The notes beneath the pieces are model-generated. The model was not told the origin of the DNA and did not search any database. It saw only the letters and a program-made list of their open reading frames with translations. Of a stretch of DNA of 64,000 nt, positions 1-14,179 are shown one piece after another. The DNA comes from Dioscorea cayenensis subsp. rotundata. Its lineage: Eukaryota; Streptophyta; Magnoliopsida; Dioscoreales; Dioscoreaceae. The stretch covers positions 17,328,162-17,392,161 of the forward strand of contig NC_052476.1 of assembly GCF_009730915.1 (NCBI RefSeq), in the 5' to 3' direction. A program made the translations under genes and the position numbers. Position 1 is the stretch's first letter; each line of letters opens with the position of its first letter.

Positions 1-197
1 AGTTCTGCTTCTAGCACCGTTTTCAATTCATTATAGTTAGCAGCTTCACCAAAAATGACACAACCTTCTTCATCGCGCATAATGTACCCACAACCAACAC
101 CTCTGGTAGAGACAGATGCATCACTATTAATTTTGATGTAAGGTGAGTTTGGTTTTACCCATGTAAATCTGTGTAGTTCATAGACAGGACCCTCATC
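1..197 (-). pseudogene. Partial RNase H-like domain of retroelement origin, running off the window
   Basis: Read on the minus strand from a possible splice acceptor at about 198, one open frame runs to the window edge. It reads like the RNase H-like domain (RVT_3 type) common in plant non-LTR retroelements and derived genes: a W-V-K-P stretch, then K-I-N-S-D-A with the first catalytic Asp, a G-V-G-C-G-Y turn, an R-D-x-x-G strand, and an A-E-L near the edge where the catalytic Glu is expected. The remainder lies outside the window, so it could be a live gene exon or a retroelement relic. The family assignment rests on motif recognition only. Confidence 0.5.
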
Positions 198-204
198 CTG
201 CATG

Positions 205-3200
205 CATCAAAGTGACAAAGGGATTAATTTTGATGCATGACTTGAAAAAATGATCATGTGCTTATATTCATGTTATTTTTGACTCTTAGGGTGAGATTAA
301 TTTTTAGATACATATTATTATAGTCCGATTAGGCGGAACTAGGGCCAAAAATCAAGGGGGTGCTAACTTTAATTTAAAAAAAATTATATTACTTCAAACT
401 TAAAATTATAATAATTAATATTTCAAAAAAATATACCACGATTATATCACCATGAGATAAGAGTTTAATTATTCGGTCAAATCCAATCTAGTTTCAATTT
501 AAATATGAAATTTTTATATTAATTCAAACTAAATAATAATAATAATAAAAATATTTTTAAAAAAATATAAAAATATATCATCAACTATCAATCAACTATC
601 ATTACTAAGTAAAAGTTGAATCATTCAACCAAATACAATCTAGTTTTAACTAATTTAATAATAAGACTCGTAAGATTATGGCATTCAACAAAATCGTTGT
701 TTTTTAAAATTTGAAGATTTTATATAGAAAAATCTAAATTTTTAATTGGGTGAAATAGCTTGTTACTATAGAATCTAAAAAATAAGTCCACATGATATCC
801 AAGATTATATTAAATATAAACATATAAATACATTCATATTAATTAAAAATATATATATAAGTATATATGTCATATATGTGTGTATATATATATATATATT
901 ATATAAGATGCGGCCAAGGGGGTGCTCAAGCACCCCCTTGACCCCTCCTTCCACCCCTGTTATAGTCCCTAGCATGCTCACGCTATCAACTTGATTTGCT
1001 GTGAGTTTGGGCCAAGATATTAGCTTTTTAGTAGCTGGTCGGTCATTCAAGATCATCTTTACAGCTTGCAATTATAAGTTGCCATTCCATATGTTTTACT
1101 TTGTAATTCTTGAGTCTTAATTTATTCAAGGCGATGTTAGTGAATGCATTTCAAGTAAAGTTTAGTTCTAATAGGATTTTTGGTCGTTTATGAACCAAGA
1201 AATCTTGCAACTTGTTTCAAGTAAAGCTTAGTTCTAATAGGAATTTTTGGTCGTTCATGAATATAAACAAGGGTACATGATACGGTGAAATACTTTGCCA
1301 CATTAGGGCGGTTTAGTTTTGAAATATTATTATAATCAATCCGAAATTAAAAATTACCTAATCACATCTCTAATAATGTATTTGGTATTTCATTTGTTTT
1401 TTTAATAAAAAATCGAACTCATAACTTGTCTATAATTTCAGAAAAAAAATAAAAAAAACTTTTGCAAATAAAGGGTTAGAACAACCTTTTTAATCAACAA
1501 CATTAATAATATTATTACATGATAATTAGAATAAGAAATTAGAAGTTAAATGCAAAAAAAAAGAGAAAAGAGGAAAGTTGAAAATAAAATGTACCGGGTT
1601 CTTGGTTCATGATTCTTGAGCAAAAAGAAGAAAGTGAAGAAGAAAAAGGGATTGATGATCTTTTTATAATATTTTTTTTAAATATTAAATTTTTCCCACC
1701 AAAATTACAATTTTTGGAGGGAAAAATTGGTTGCATGTAAAAAAATATCCGGATTAATTTATCCAATCCGAGATATAAATTTAAAAAAATTTTAAAAAAA
1801 TATTTTTGACATTTACAAAATTGTTATTTTGAGAGAAAAAAATTATGTAAGCCCTCGGAAATGATTTTTTTTTTATTGTAAATTACATTTTAATTTTCAG
1901 GATTTTTCTCGAAAGTTATATTTAAAAGTTGCCATATAAAAAACGAAGCTACCATATAATGATATATTTTTTTGAAAAATTAAAAAAATATTTTAAAACA
2001 TTTTAAAAACCGTTATTTTGAATATATATATATATATATATATGACATGACAAATATTTTTTTAAAAAATTATTCATATCAATAAAAAAATTAAAAACTA
2101 AATATTTTAAAAATTAAAAATAAAAAAATATTTTTAAAAAAATCCCAAAAGCATCTCATGATATATTTTTAAAAAAATATAAAAATATTTTTTTAAACAT
2201 TTAAAAAAATAGTTATTTTTGAAATATAAACATGAAAAAGTATTTTTAAAAATTTTTAAAAAATTAAATATTTTTTTAAAATTTTTAGAAATATTTTTAA
2301 TATATTTTTTTCATTATATATTTCCAATTATACCTTTTTAAATCCAATAAAATCACAAAACATCAAATTTTAAAAAAATTTTTTTAAAAATAACAAAAAA
2401 ATCTTTCCATCGAAATATTTGGTTGTCAATAAAAAAACATTTTATATTAATTTTATTTTTCAAATATTAAGTTGGACTTGGACACAAAACTTATATTTAT
2501 TTAAATATTTAAGTTTGAATTATTAATATTAACAAAAAAATTAATTATTTTTAAAAATTAAGAATGTACTTTTTGTTAAAAAAATAATAACAAATATTTA
2601 TTATTAAATAATTTTTAATATTTACAACAAAAATCTTATGAATTTTTTTGAAATATTTGGTATATATTTGGTTAGGTATTTTAGTAAAAAAAAAAGTTGA
2701 TAATTTAAGATTATCGGCTAAGGAAACATGATAATATAAAATTGTTTACTATGCATAAACAATCCATACTTACCATACATATTTTACAATCATTTTATAA
2801 ATGTTTTTTTTTTCAATAAATGTAGAAATTAATTAATATCATGAGTTTTATCATCATTCATTATTGTCTTTAATCAAGTATCTTATCCATGTTATTTTGA
2901 CTCTAGGTTATTAAAGTCCCGAATCTATCCAAAATTAAAAATTAGCCAATACATGATTCACACCTATAATAATGTATATGGTATTTCATTCTTTTTAATA
3001 AAAAAATAGAACTTATAACTTGTTTATAATTTCAAAAAAAGAAAAAAAGAAAAACTTTGGCAAATAAAGGGTTAGAATAACCTTTTTAATCAACAACATT
3101 AAAAAAATATTATTACATAATAATTAGAATAAGAAATTAGAAGTTAAAAAGAAAAAGAGAAAAAGGGGAAAAATTAAAAAAATAGAATGTACCGGTTCTT

Positions 3201-3845
3201 GATTCATGGTTCTTGAGCAAAAGAAAAAGTGAGGAAGAAGAGGGATTGATGATCTTTTTTTATAATATTTTTTTAAATATTTAATTTTCCCACCAAAATT
3301 ACAAATTTTAAAAATATAAATCCGAGATTAATTTATCCAATCCGAGATATAAATTTAAAAATTTTAAAAATATATTTGGACATTTACAAAATTGTTATTT
3401 TGCAAGAAAAAATTATGTATGCCCTCATGGTGTGATTTTTTTTTTCAAATTACCTTTTAATTTTCATGATTTTTTTTAGAAAGTTATATTTAAAAATATT
3501 TTAACGATATTTTGTAAATATATTTTTGAAAATTTTAAAAATATTTTTAAACATTTTAAAAACTGTTATTTTGAATATATAAATATATATATATATATAT
3601 GACATGACAAATATTTTTAAAATTTATTAATATTAATAAAAATTAAAAATTAATTTTTGTAAAATTAAATTAAAAAAATTTTTAAAAAATTTTTCCCATT
3701 AAATCCGATAAAATCACAAAACATCAAACTTTAAAAAATTTTAAAAATAAAAAAATTATTTCCATTTAAATATTTGGTTGGAGATTAAAATTTTTTTTTA
3801 CAAATACCAAACTTCATATTCTTGGATCATAAAAAATTTGTATAG
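205..3845. repeat. AT-rich gene-free DNA with a duplicated block
   Basis: No gene is supported here. A block at about 1330-2130 recurs in direct orientation at about 2905-3650 with clear but imperfect similarity. Shared landmarks are the caaataaagggttag segment, the accggttcttg-type segment and the gggattgatgatc segment. A further part at about 2330-2780 recurs at about 9060-9560. The coordinates are by eye. At 914-939 there is a palindrome with 12-base arms (CAAGGGGGTGCT) around CA; the same 12 bases occur singly at about 352. These are probably decayed transposable-element sequences. Confidence 0.6.
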
Positions 3846-4301
3846 GGTTCATTTGTAAAACTTTTGCTTTATCAGATAAAAAAGAAAATTTTCACTTCAG
3901 TTGAATGAAGAAACTAGATTTACATTTCCTTTATTAGATATTTTTACTAATTCCTTTGAACCATTGAATGTTTTTTTTCCTTTCAATTATATGACTTGTC
4001 TAACATGATTCTTCTTCTGCTTTTAAGGGTTTTTTTTGTGTTAAGTAGAGTTGTTGAATTTTCATTGAGTTATAGAAAAATTATAAGATAATATAAAATT
4101 TATATTAAATAATAATAATATTTTAATTTATTAATCAGGGCCGAGGAATCCCCGAAACAGAAAAATCCCCGCGGGGATTGGGACGGGAAAAAATATTTCC
4201 GTATTTGGGTTCGAGGCCGGGGTCGGGGATGGGAGTGGAAAATCAGGGCCAGGGCCGGGGAATATATCCCCCGGTGAATCCCCGCCCTATTGACATCCCT
4301 A
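3846..4301 (-). mobile_element. GC-rich-ended repeat, inverted copy A
   Basis: This segment is the inverted counterpart of 6003-6443. Its right end reads ...TTGACATCCCTA, the complement of the TAGGGATGTCAA start at 6003. Next comes a run of GGGG/CCCC words (4140-4290), then a shared AT-rich interior with tctagtttcttcattc-like sequence. The TAGGGATG terminus resembles hAT-type MITE ends seen elsewhere in the window. No matching target duplication was found, so the copy looks truncated at about 3846. Confidence 0.55.
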
Positions 4302-4839
4302 CATAATAATAATAATAATTGTTTCCAATATAAAATAATGAGACAGTATAACTTTTGATTACATAAACATCATGACAAGGTAGTGCTAACAATCATACAT
4401 TTAAATGATTGAACCTGTCTTATTGGAAACCAATTTTGTTATCCATTTTGTTATATAGGTATAACACTTTGTTATGCATTTTTTCATGTCGATTAATAGA
4501 TATATTACTAAACCTTATTTAATTATATATTTAATTATACATGTATACATTAAAGACATACTTATGTTTATTTAATATTTGATGTTCTCCACATAAAACT
4601 CATTGAACTCATCGGGGTATATAATCAAACACATTACCGTCATATCACAAGAATGAAGTTCACTATTCCATATTCTATTTTTTTCACCCATAAACTTTAT
4701 ACATTTATTCTCTTTTGCATAAAAAAAAATGCAAAACATGATCAAAAGAAAGAAAATTGGTAGGAAAAAAAATACTAATTTTACACACATATGTATCTAT
4801 ATATTTACAAAACCTTAACATACACTGAACGTTTTGTGG

Positions 4840-5650
4840 ATTTTTTTAATATTGTATTTTTTAATTAATAATTTTTTTAAAAGTTACGGGTCCCACTCAT
4901 TTTTTAAATATTAAGCTTGTATTTTTAAAAAATCACGGGTCCCATTATTTTATAATATTAAGTTTTTATTTTTTTTAAAACACAGCCCCATAAATATTTT
5001 AAATTTAAAAACAATTTTACATTCAAGCCATTATAATTTTTATAATATTTTCTTATAACTGAGTTTATTCCCACTTCTACTCTCCTTTTTACTTTAACTA
5101 ATTCTAAGATATAAAAATTATTTTATAGTTGGTCAAATTTTTTACAGATAAAAATTATTGTAGTTAAAATTTTTAATAAGGGAAAGGTGCCCAGTTAAAG
5201 CGTTGTGGTTTACGTCGCAATAAAAGACACACTTGTCAAAATTTTTCCGAATGTTGCTAGTGCAAGTCATATGTCGAAATGTAACCTAAATATTGTACTT
5301 TGTTGAATTTTTTTATAATATATATCTTAACTTGTTTTAGTTATGGAAGTAATTTTTATATGTTAAAATTTTGACTGTTAAAATTTTTTGATGTTTAATA
5401 TTGTGCTATTATGAAATAAGAGAGTAGAAATAAGAATAAAATAAGTTATGAGAAAATATTATTAAATTATAAGGGCTTGAATGTAAACCTATTTTTTAAT
5501 TTAAAATACTAGGACCCGTGATTTTTTTTAAAAAATAAAAATTTAATATTAAAAAATAATGGGACCTATAATTTTTTTTTAAAAAAATAAAAGTTTAAAA
5601 TTTAAAAAATAATGGCACCCGCAGCTTTAAAAAAATTATTAAAAAAATAA
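4840..5650. repeat. Imperfect foldback (inverted repeat)
   Basis: The left arm (about 4840-5110) carries acgggtcccatt-type words and tgagtttattcccacttc. It recurs as its reverse complement in the right arm (about 5400-5650), with gggacccgtga-type words and gagtagaaataagaat. The centre, around 5200-5300, is unpaired. This is typical of a decayed foldback or MITE. The boundaries are approximate and no coding frame is seen. Confidence 0.5.
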
Positions 5651-6002
5651 AACATGCGCATTCCCATAAATAATTCATCGAAAATACATATTTTCGGTAA
5701 TGGCCGTTAGGGGAGGATACCGATTTTTAATTTCTCCCGACTTGGATCCAACACTGTTTTCATCTAAAAAATCAGATCACGTACCAGATCTTTTTTTGGA
5801 TCGGGTATCCCAAAAAAATTTGGGTCAAACAATTGGATACCAGATCGGATCATCGGATCTGTATGCTAACCCTATTAATTATTAGTAAAATTCATGCTAA
5901 GTATTAATTTAAAAAAAAGGTTTATATATATATATATATGTACATATAAAAGACACGAGTGTATATATATCTATAAATATATAACTTAAAACGCAAGGCA
6001 AC

Positions 6003-8162
6003 TAGGGATGTCAACGGGGCGGGGATTCACGGGGGACACATTCCCTGGCCCCAGCCCCGATTTTCCACTCCCATCCCCGACCCCGGCCCTGAACCGGGGA
6101 ATATTTTTTCCCCGTCCTATCCCCGCGGGGATTTTTCGCGGCCCCGATTAATAAATTAAAATATTATTATTATTTAATATAAAATTTTATATTATATTAT
6201 AATTTTCCTATAACTCAATGAAAATTCAACAACTCTACTTGACACAAAAAAAAACACCCTTAAAAGCAAAAGAAGAATCATGTTAGACAAGTCATATAAT
6301 TGAAAGAAAAAAAAAATTCAATAGTTCAAAGGAACTAGTAAAAATATCTGATAAAGGAAATGTAAATCTAGTTTCTTCATTCAACTGAAGTGAAAATTTT
6401 CTTTTTTATCTGATAAAGCAAAAGTTTTACAAATGAACCCAAAGATCTTTAAATTTTCTTTTTTATTTTTTTATATGCATATAAAAATTCTTTTTGTTTA
6501 ATAATGTCATCAGGATATAAATATATTTACACTTATTAATTATTTCAAATGAGAAAAAAATATCCCTATATATTATGAGTGCTAAATTTTTAATTTTTTT
6601 AAAAAAATAAAAAAATTATTTTTAAAAAGTGAACAAATCATATGTACATTAAAAATTTTTATAAAGTTCTATATGAATTATAAGGATATACTGAGGGGTA
6701 TGTTTGAAAAATCTCTATAAAGATTAAAGAATAATCAATTCATTATTTAATAAAAATTTTTTTATATAATATATTTACAAAAATTAAAAATTCAAACTTC
6801 TAATTTTTCAAATTTCTAGTATTCATAAAAAAACTAATTATTTATCTTTAAAAATAACCCTCGATGTTGGGATTGTAACCCCGATCGTTTGGGTTACAAC
6901 CTCATATAACATAATTAATTTTATTTAAATATTTATCTAGTGAGGTTTTATCTTTAAAAAAATTATCTTTAAATATTTATTAAAATATAATATTTATCAC
7001 GCCATGCAAATTTTATCTTTAATTTTTTAAATATCTTTTTAAATTTATAAATAATTTTGAATATTTGGATAAAAATGGTGGGAATAACTTTGTGAGGTCA
7101 CTGAGATGGGATAATTTTGTGAATTTAGAGGTTAATTTGAATTTTTTTACATATTTGGTGGAAAGAAATAATATGAAAAAATTTTAAAATTACTTGGAAA
7201 ATTCAGAGCTTGGGAAGACCCGAAAAACCAATGTTGTCATGTTGATCAGACCGTTGATAATCAATGTGGATCAGACCATTGATCTACATTGGTTATCAAT
7301 TATCAACGGTTTGAATTTGATTATCTAATTAAATTATTAAACAGATTGTGTTCCAAATACATTAAGGCATCATGTTAAATACCGAAATTAGAATTTCTCA
7401 TGGTATGTTTTGACAAAAAAATTTGTTAAATGTTTGAAAATTTTAAAGTAAATATAAAAATAAAAATAATTAAGCATTTAAATTAAAATACCATAGTTAA
7501 AGAATTTCAAATAATAAACAAATAAAAATTAAATCTCTTTTTGCCTTGGGATCAGAAACAAAACCATCTTTATTCACACACTTACACTTACGGTGGATCT
7601 AGCAAATTTTTCCTTAAAATTTTATAAAGTTCTATATGAATTATAAGGATATACAGGGGTATGTCTGAAAATCCCCATAATGATTAAAGAATAATCCGTT
7701 CATTATTTAATAAAATTATTATATAATATATTTACAAAATTTAAATTCAAACTTCTAATTTTCAAATTTCTAGTATTCATAAAAACTAATTATTTATCTT
7801 TACAATAACCCCGATGCTAGGGTTGTAACCCCAATGCTGGGTTACAACCTCATATAACATAATTATTAATAATTTGTTAATTAAATAAATATGTGGGATT
7901 TTGCCTTTTATTCAGTTTTTGTTTAGATATTTCATATTTATAACGTATAACATATATAATATATATATATAATATTTAAATTAAATATTTACTATTTTGG
8001 GGCCGGGGTGGGGCGGGGAGGATATTCCCGGCCCCGGCCTTGACGGGGAATTTTTCTCCAGACCCGGCCCTAGCCCCGATCCTCGAAAAAATTCCCCGAC
8101 CCCGGCCCCGACGAGGTGGGGAATCGGATTCCCCGTCGGGGCCGGGCCAATTGACATCCCTA
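6003..8162 (+). mobile_element. Composite repeat bounded by TAGGGATGTCAA-like inverted ends
   Basis: It begins TAGGGATGTCAACGGGGCGG and ends ...CCAATTGACATCCCTA, with GC-rich islands just inside both ends (6015-6150 and 7995-8150) and an AT-rich interior. The inverted ends resemble hAT MITE termini. However, the flanking 8 bases (AAGGCAAC and AATGTCCA) do not match, so the two ends may belong to different copies. Inside, about 6650-6920 is repeated in direct orientation at about 7613-7870. There is no transposase frame. Confidence 0.5.
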
Positions 8163-9949
8163 AATGTCCATATAATAAATATAAGAGTCATGTGCAGTTG
8201 AGTTGAGGTTCATAAGGTCTCAAAAGAGGTATAATAAATTCATTGTTAAACTTTTGAGCAAGCTATTTGGAACTTAAAATTACAAGAAACCCAAATAATT
8301 GTAAGGTAGTTTTCATCAATAGGTTTAATACTATTGTCTAACCGGAACACAAACTTTGTTTTTTCAATGTTTCTTCTTCATCAGGTACAACAGTATTAAT
8401 TGTTACTAAGTTTCAATGTAATATACCATAAAATATATCCATATTGGAAAACTCCAACGAGCAACAGCCCAATGTTGTTCTTAGGTACTAACAGCCGGCA
8501 CACCAAACAAAAGAGCTAAAGTTAGGGTTATGTATGTCCACCTACAAATGACAAGCAAAAAGGTTATCGAAAGTTGTAAATTAAAGAGACTATATAACGA
8601 CCAGCACACCAAACAAAAGAGCTAAAGTTAGGGTTATGTATGTCCACCTACAAATGACAAGCAAAAGGTTATCGAGATTTGTAAATTAAAGAGACTATAT
8701 ACGTACCATTTTTTTTAGTTTGCACATAAGCTATCCAAAATCAATATATAGAATATATAGAATATATATAATACGGAAATTTTTAGAAAAAAAACTGTGC
8801 TTGAACTTCTTAGACTGACAATTATCGCTTGAAAATTATAAAAGCTAATTAAACATGGAATCGGATCGAAGGGCTTTAGAAAGTTAAGTTTTTGAGATAC
8901 CCGATCATTGTTTAGGGGTTTAATTAGAGATGACTAGTTCTAGAACGGATAACTCAACACATTACTATCCATGCTTTATATATATGACATGGCAAATATT
9001 TTAAAAATTATTAATATTAATAAAAAAATAAAAAAATAAAAAAATAAAAAAATATTTTTAAAAATTTTTCCCCATTACACCCTTTTAAATCCAATAAAAA
9101 TCACCAAACATTTTTTTAAATTAAAAAAATTTAAAGATAAAAAAATTCTTATCATCGAAATATTTGGTTGGAGATAAAAAAAACATTTGATATTAATTTT
9201 TTTTTTCAAATATTAAGTTGGAGATAAAATTTATATATATTTAAATAATTAAGTATGAATTATTAATATTGATAAAAATTAAATTTTTTGAAAATAAAAA
9301 ATGTACCTTTTTTAAAAGAAGATAATAGCAAATATTTATTATTAAATAATTTTAATATATCAAAATCTTATGATTTTTTTTATATATTTGGCATGTATTA
9401 GGTTAGGGTATTTTAGTAAAAAAAATGATAATACAAGATTAACAGTTAAAGAAACTTGATAATCTTACGTTCCAACCACATAGTATTATGTAGACAATCA
9501 AATAAAAATTGTGCTTAAACTATGCATAAACAATCCATACTTATGATACATATTTTACAATCATTTTATAAATAATTTTAAAAAAATAAATATATTTAAA
9601 CCTTAATATCATAATTTTTATTTTACATTAATTAATATAAATATAAAATAATATTATGTATATATATACACACATATCTCTTGTAATTATTTCATTAAAA
9701 AAATATTATGAAAATAAATGTACATAGTTGAGGATTTAGATTGAAAATAATCACTTGATCTTGATAAATAGTCATATTGAAGATTGAAAATTCAACTCCC
9801 TTATATAACATTGTTGAGGATTCAATATATATGTGTGAGTGTGATGACTTATCTACATTGACAATAAAAATCCCGATAACAAACTACTATTCAACATATG
9901 TATTCCGCCCTAAATTAGTGGAATAGCACTATTTGAAGAAGAATGAATA
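8163..9949. repeat. Gene-free DNA with a two-copy tandem repeat
   Basis: A unit of about 106 bp is present twice in tandem at about 8495-8704, recognisable by cacaccaaacaaaagagc and gttatgtatgtccacc; the two copies are nearly identical. The rest is AT-rich, and about 9060-9560 is a diverged copy of about 2330-2780. No gene is supported before the gap. Confidence 0.6.
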
Positions 9950-10949
9950 NNNNNNNNNNNNNNNNNNNNNNNNNNNNNNNNNNNNNNNNNNNNNNNNNNN
10001 NNNNNNNNNNNNNNNNNNNNNNNNNNNNNNNNNNNNNNNNNNNNNNNNNNNNNNNNNNNNNNNNNNNNNNNNNNNNNNNNNNNNNNNNNNNNNNNNNNNN
10101 NNNNNNNNNNNNNNNNNNNNNNNNNNNNNNNNNNNNNNNNNNNNNNNNNNNNNNNNNNNNNNNNNNNNNNNNNNNNNNNNNNNNNNNNNNNNNNNNNNNN
10201 NNNNNNNNNNNNNNNNNNNNNNNNNNNNNNNNNNNNNNNNNNNNNNNNNNNNNNNNNNNNNNNNNNNNNNNNNNNNNNNNNNNNNNNNNNNNNNNNNNNN
10301 NNNNNNNNNNNNNNNNNNNNNNNNNNNNNNNNNNNNNNNNNNNNNNNNNNNNNNNNNNNNNNNNNNNNNNNNNNNNNNNNNNNNNNNNNNNNNNNNNNNN
10401 NNNNNNNNNNNNNNNNNNNNNNNNNNNNNNNNNNNNNNNNNNNNNNNNNNNNNNNNNNNNNNNNNNNNNNNNNNNNNNNNNNNNNNNNNNNNNNNNNNNN
10501 NNNNNNNNNNNNNNNNNNNNNNNNNNNNNNNNNNNNNNNNNNNNNNNNNNNNNNNNNNNNNNNNNNNNNNNNNNNNNNNNNNNNNNNNNNNNNNNNNNNN
10601 NNNNNNNNNNNNNNNNNNNNNNNNNNNNNNNNNNNNNNNNNNNNNNNNNNNNNNNNNNNNNNNNNNNNNNNNNNNNNNNNNNNNNNNNNNNNNNNNNNNN
10701 NNNNNNNNNNNNNNNNNNNNNNNNNNNNNNNNNNNNNNNNNNNNNNNNNNNNNNNNNNNNNNNNNNNNNNNNNNNNNNNNNNNNNNNNNNNNNNNNNNNN
10801 NNNNNNNNNNNNNNNNNNNNNNNNNNNNNNNNNNNNNNNNNNNNNNNNNNNNNNNNNNNNNNNNNNNNNNNNNNNNNNNNNNNNNNNNNNNNNNNNNNNN
10901 NNNNNNNNNNNNNNNNNNNNNNNNNNNNNNNNNNNNNNNNNNNNNNNNN
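9950..10949. other. Assembly gap of exactly 1000 N
   Basis: All bases are N. The round length suggests a fixed-size scaffold gap, so the true distance is unknown. Sequence similarity or synteny should not be inferred across it. Confidence 0.99.
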
Positions 10950-12150
10950 ATATGGAGGCTTCAAGCATCTCTTTGATTGTTTCTATTTTTGTTTGGTTTT
11001 TTCTAGTTACCTCCCTCGCTTTTTCAAAAAAAAAAAAAAATCGTTTTAGGAAGTCCTTTATTTTTTGGTTTGCATTTCCAGCTGTTAAACATTGCTTTTT
11101 TTTTTTTTTTTGCTTAAAAATTCTTTTTTATTTTATTTTATTTTATTGAATTTATTACTGAGTTTTTTTAGAGTTAGTTTTTTTTTGCTTGGAATTTAAC
11201 TGATCAACCCCCTTATATTTTCTAAAATTACCAAAAAGTTGTTCGTTTGGGTTGTTTTGTTTTTATTTCATAAACTTGGAAGTGATTTATATATATATAT
11301 ATATATATATATTCCATAGATTTTATTGAATTCATTGCTAAGTTGTTATTTTGTTTTTTTTTTTTGTTGGGATTTTATAGATTTAACCCCCTCAATTTTC
11401 AAGAATTTTCAAGAATTACTTATATATGTACTGTTAAATCTCCTACTATAAGATAAGAATCAGAATGACAAAATTTTGTCTTCATATTTATTATTTCCAT
11501 TGATTAGTAGTTTGTTTTTATTAAAATAAGGACTATTAGGAACAAATCATTTGTGCATTGGATCTCTCTAAAAATTTATCATTGAGATGCTCTTAAAAAA
11601 ATAGTAATCAAAATAATAATGCATGTGGTTAGTATCATAGCAAGTTATTATATATATTTTGTGTACTTGATGTTGTGTGTAGGCCACATAACAGTAAGCA
11701 CAATGTGATTATTGAGAGTCATATAAACCCTCCAAATATTTGTAATTATTATAAGGTGCCTTTTTCATTCCTCTAAAAGCACTATGTATATATATATATG
11801 GATCTTTATCGATATACCCCCAATAAAAACTAAATGATGAGATTTATACTTTTTAAAATTGGATTTGTCGCATATATGCATGTATGTATGTACGTATGAA
11901 TGCATGTGTGTGTCTATATTCCATGTACACTATTAAAATGTAATATAAATATTGATTATTTTTTTATAATAATAAAAATCAATTTGTTTACAAAAAATTT
12001 TAAACTCTTCTAGGAATGTTAATTTTTATTTAGATATAACAAACGGAAGCACCTTAAACTTTTTAGAAGTATATATGTAAATTATTGATTTAATCATTAT
12101 TAAAAAGTTCTTAGATTTTTAGATGTAATGAATAAAAATGCATTTATTTT

Positions 12151-12198
<48 letters not shown>

Positions 12199-12990
12199 TA
12201 TATAATTGAATAGTTATAGAAATTATAGGAGCATTTATGTATAGGGTTTTTTGTTATTTAACATGTAATAATATATTGTAATAATAAATTTATTTAGTGT
12301 GTGGGGGGTATAGGAGTATACATGCAAACAACTTGAATTTTTAGGGTTATTAATGCAATTTAGCAAATTTTTAGGGATATACATAAAAAAATCATATATA
12401 TATATATATATACATAGTGAATTTTATTAATTATATTTGCATATATAACTTTACATAGTTCTGTTTACAAGGGGTGTATAGGTTATACAATAATCTTTTT
12501 ATATGAGTTTTCAATTAAAATCATGCTCAATTACTATTATTAATATATTTTTTAAAAAAAAATTTATAAATTTTGATACATCAACAGGAATCATCTGAGA
12601 GTGAGAAATTGAGTGTGATTTAGGAATTTTTCAAATTAATTTTTTGTTAACAAAATTAGTAGAAGTGTCTTTTAATGTGAATTATGTTGAACTATAAACA
12701 ATTGCAAAATAATAATATTATTGTTGCATTAAATTTGTAAGATTTCAAGGAATTATGAGCGATTGATGAGTTTTGCAAATAACTCCTTCAATATAATATT
12801 ATTATTTGGAGAATTTTTATTACAAACAAACAAAAACAAATCTATACAGAAGAATTAATATCATTAAATTCAAACAAAACCAAATTCTCTAAAATAAAAT
12901 TAAAAATAAATAAAAAATATTTGTTTTTCCATAAATTATTGAAGCTCGAATCAAATGGCGGCATCTCAATTTTGATCACATTGATCAAAA
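10950..12990. other. AT-rich gene-free stretch downstream of the saposin genes
   Basis: Homopolymer T runs lie just after the gap and long TA-dinucleotide tracts occur (for example about 12155-12196). No open frame is supported by family resemblance, and no RNA gene was recognised. Confidence 0.6.
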
Positions 12991-12994
12991 TTGA

Positions 12995-14146
12995 TCATAT
13001 CACATCACACAAGTTCAACACCATGCACAAGTCTTTAGCCTTCACTTGCTCTAGTTTATGAAGAACTATTCTTCCATATCGATATACCGCTTGCTTGCAC
13101 TGTAAAATAAAATAAAAATAAATAAATAAATAAAATATGAAAATTAAACCAGATAAATAAATTGAAAGTCACTGAAATTTAAGAGAAAAAAATAAATAAA
13201 TAAATAAACTCACTCTCTTTCGATTTCCTTCGGACTCATCACAGTAATCAAGCGCTGCATCGGTCACTTTATTCTAAAAAAAATTTAAAAAAAAAATCAT
13301 AAAATTAATAAATAATAATAAATTCAAAAAGAGTTTCATGTGTGTGTCGAGATTATATTATATAATTACATCAAACAATATTACCTTCACTTTTGGATCT
13401 GCAAGTTGATAAATAAAATTCTCGATCGCATACGTACAATCACTGCATTCGTCCGCGCGCTGTTGAACAAAAAAAAAAAATTAGTAATTTATATTTCTAT
13501 TAAAATCTAAATTAAATTATTGTTCTTAGTTATTACATTCACACAGTTTGTATTCTCTGAAGAATTTTTATTATCAATAACATCTGTGACTTCATCAAAG
13601 CACAATCCAGTTTTGTTGCAGAGGTTTTGTTCATGGAAGATTTCTTGCATTTGAACACGGCTTTGTTCTATTTGATCACTTGATTTCCTCAAACACTGAA
13701 AATATAACCAATAAATAAAAAGTAAGTAATAATTTTATATATATATATATATATATGATTTTAAGATTTAAAAGAAATATATTGATTGGAGTTTGGAATG
13801 TTGTTACCTTGGATTGTAAATCAGAAGGAAGAGATTGACAAACTTGGTTTGAAAGAACATTGACATCATTGAACATGTCCTTGTTCTTCAATGCTTTGTC
13901 TGCTTTTCTTGATGCTTCCAAGCATGAATTGCATCTTGTTCCTGCATTTCATACAACCTCTACTTCATTTTTTTTCTTAATGAAGATATTTAAGTTCAAA
14001 AAAAAAAATTTTAATAAATGCAGACAAACGACATATGCGAGGAGCTCATGAGCTCTACTACATATGTCTTCTTACACTTGTAAGAACTGAGATTCGAACC
14101 CACCTCCTCAATAAATAGTTTAAATTTTTTTCAAAATATCTAATTA

Positions 14147-14179
<33 letters not shown>

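Noticed and set aside
805..1071. 88-codon minus-strand frame
   Set aside because: About a third is translated TA repeat and the start overlaps palindromic repeat sequence; no family resemblance.
7976..8206. Opposed 70-codon Pro/Gly/Arg-rich frames on both strands
   Set aside because: They result from the GC-rich island of a MITE-like end, not from a gene.
9910..11049. Four open frames of about 350 codons across the gap
   Set aside because: They consist almost wholly of N bases; they are artefacts of the 1000-base gap.
14030..14110. Possible tRNA or SINE B-box (minus strand GGTTCGAATCTC) in the saposin intron
   Set aside because: No A-box or cloverleaf is found at the required distance upstream.
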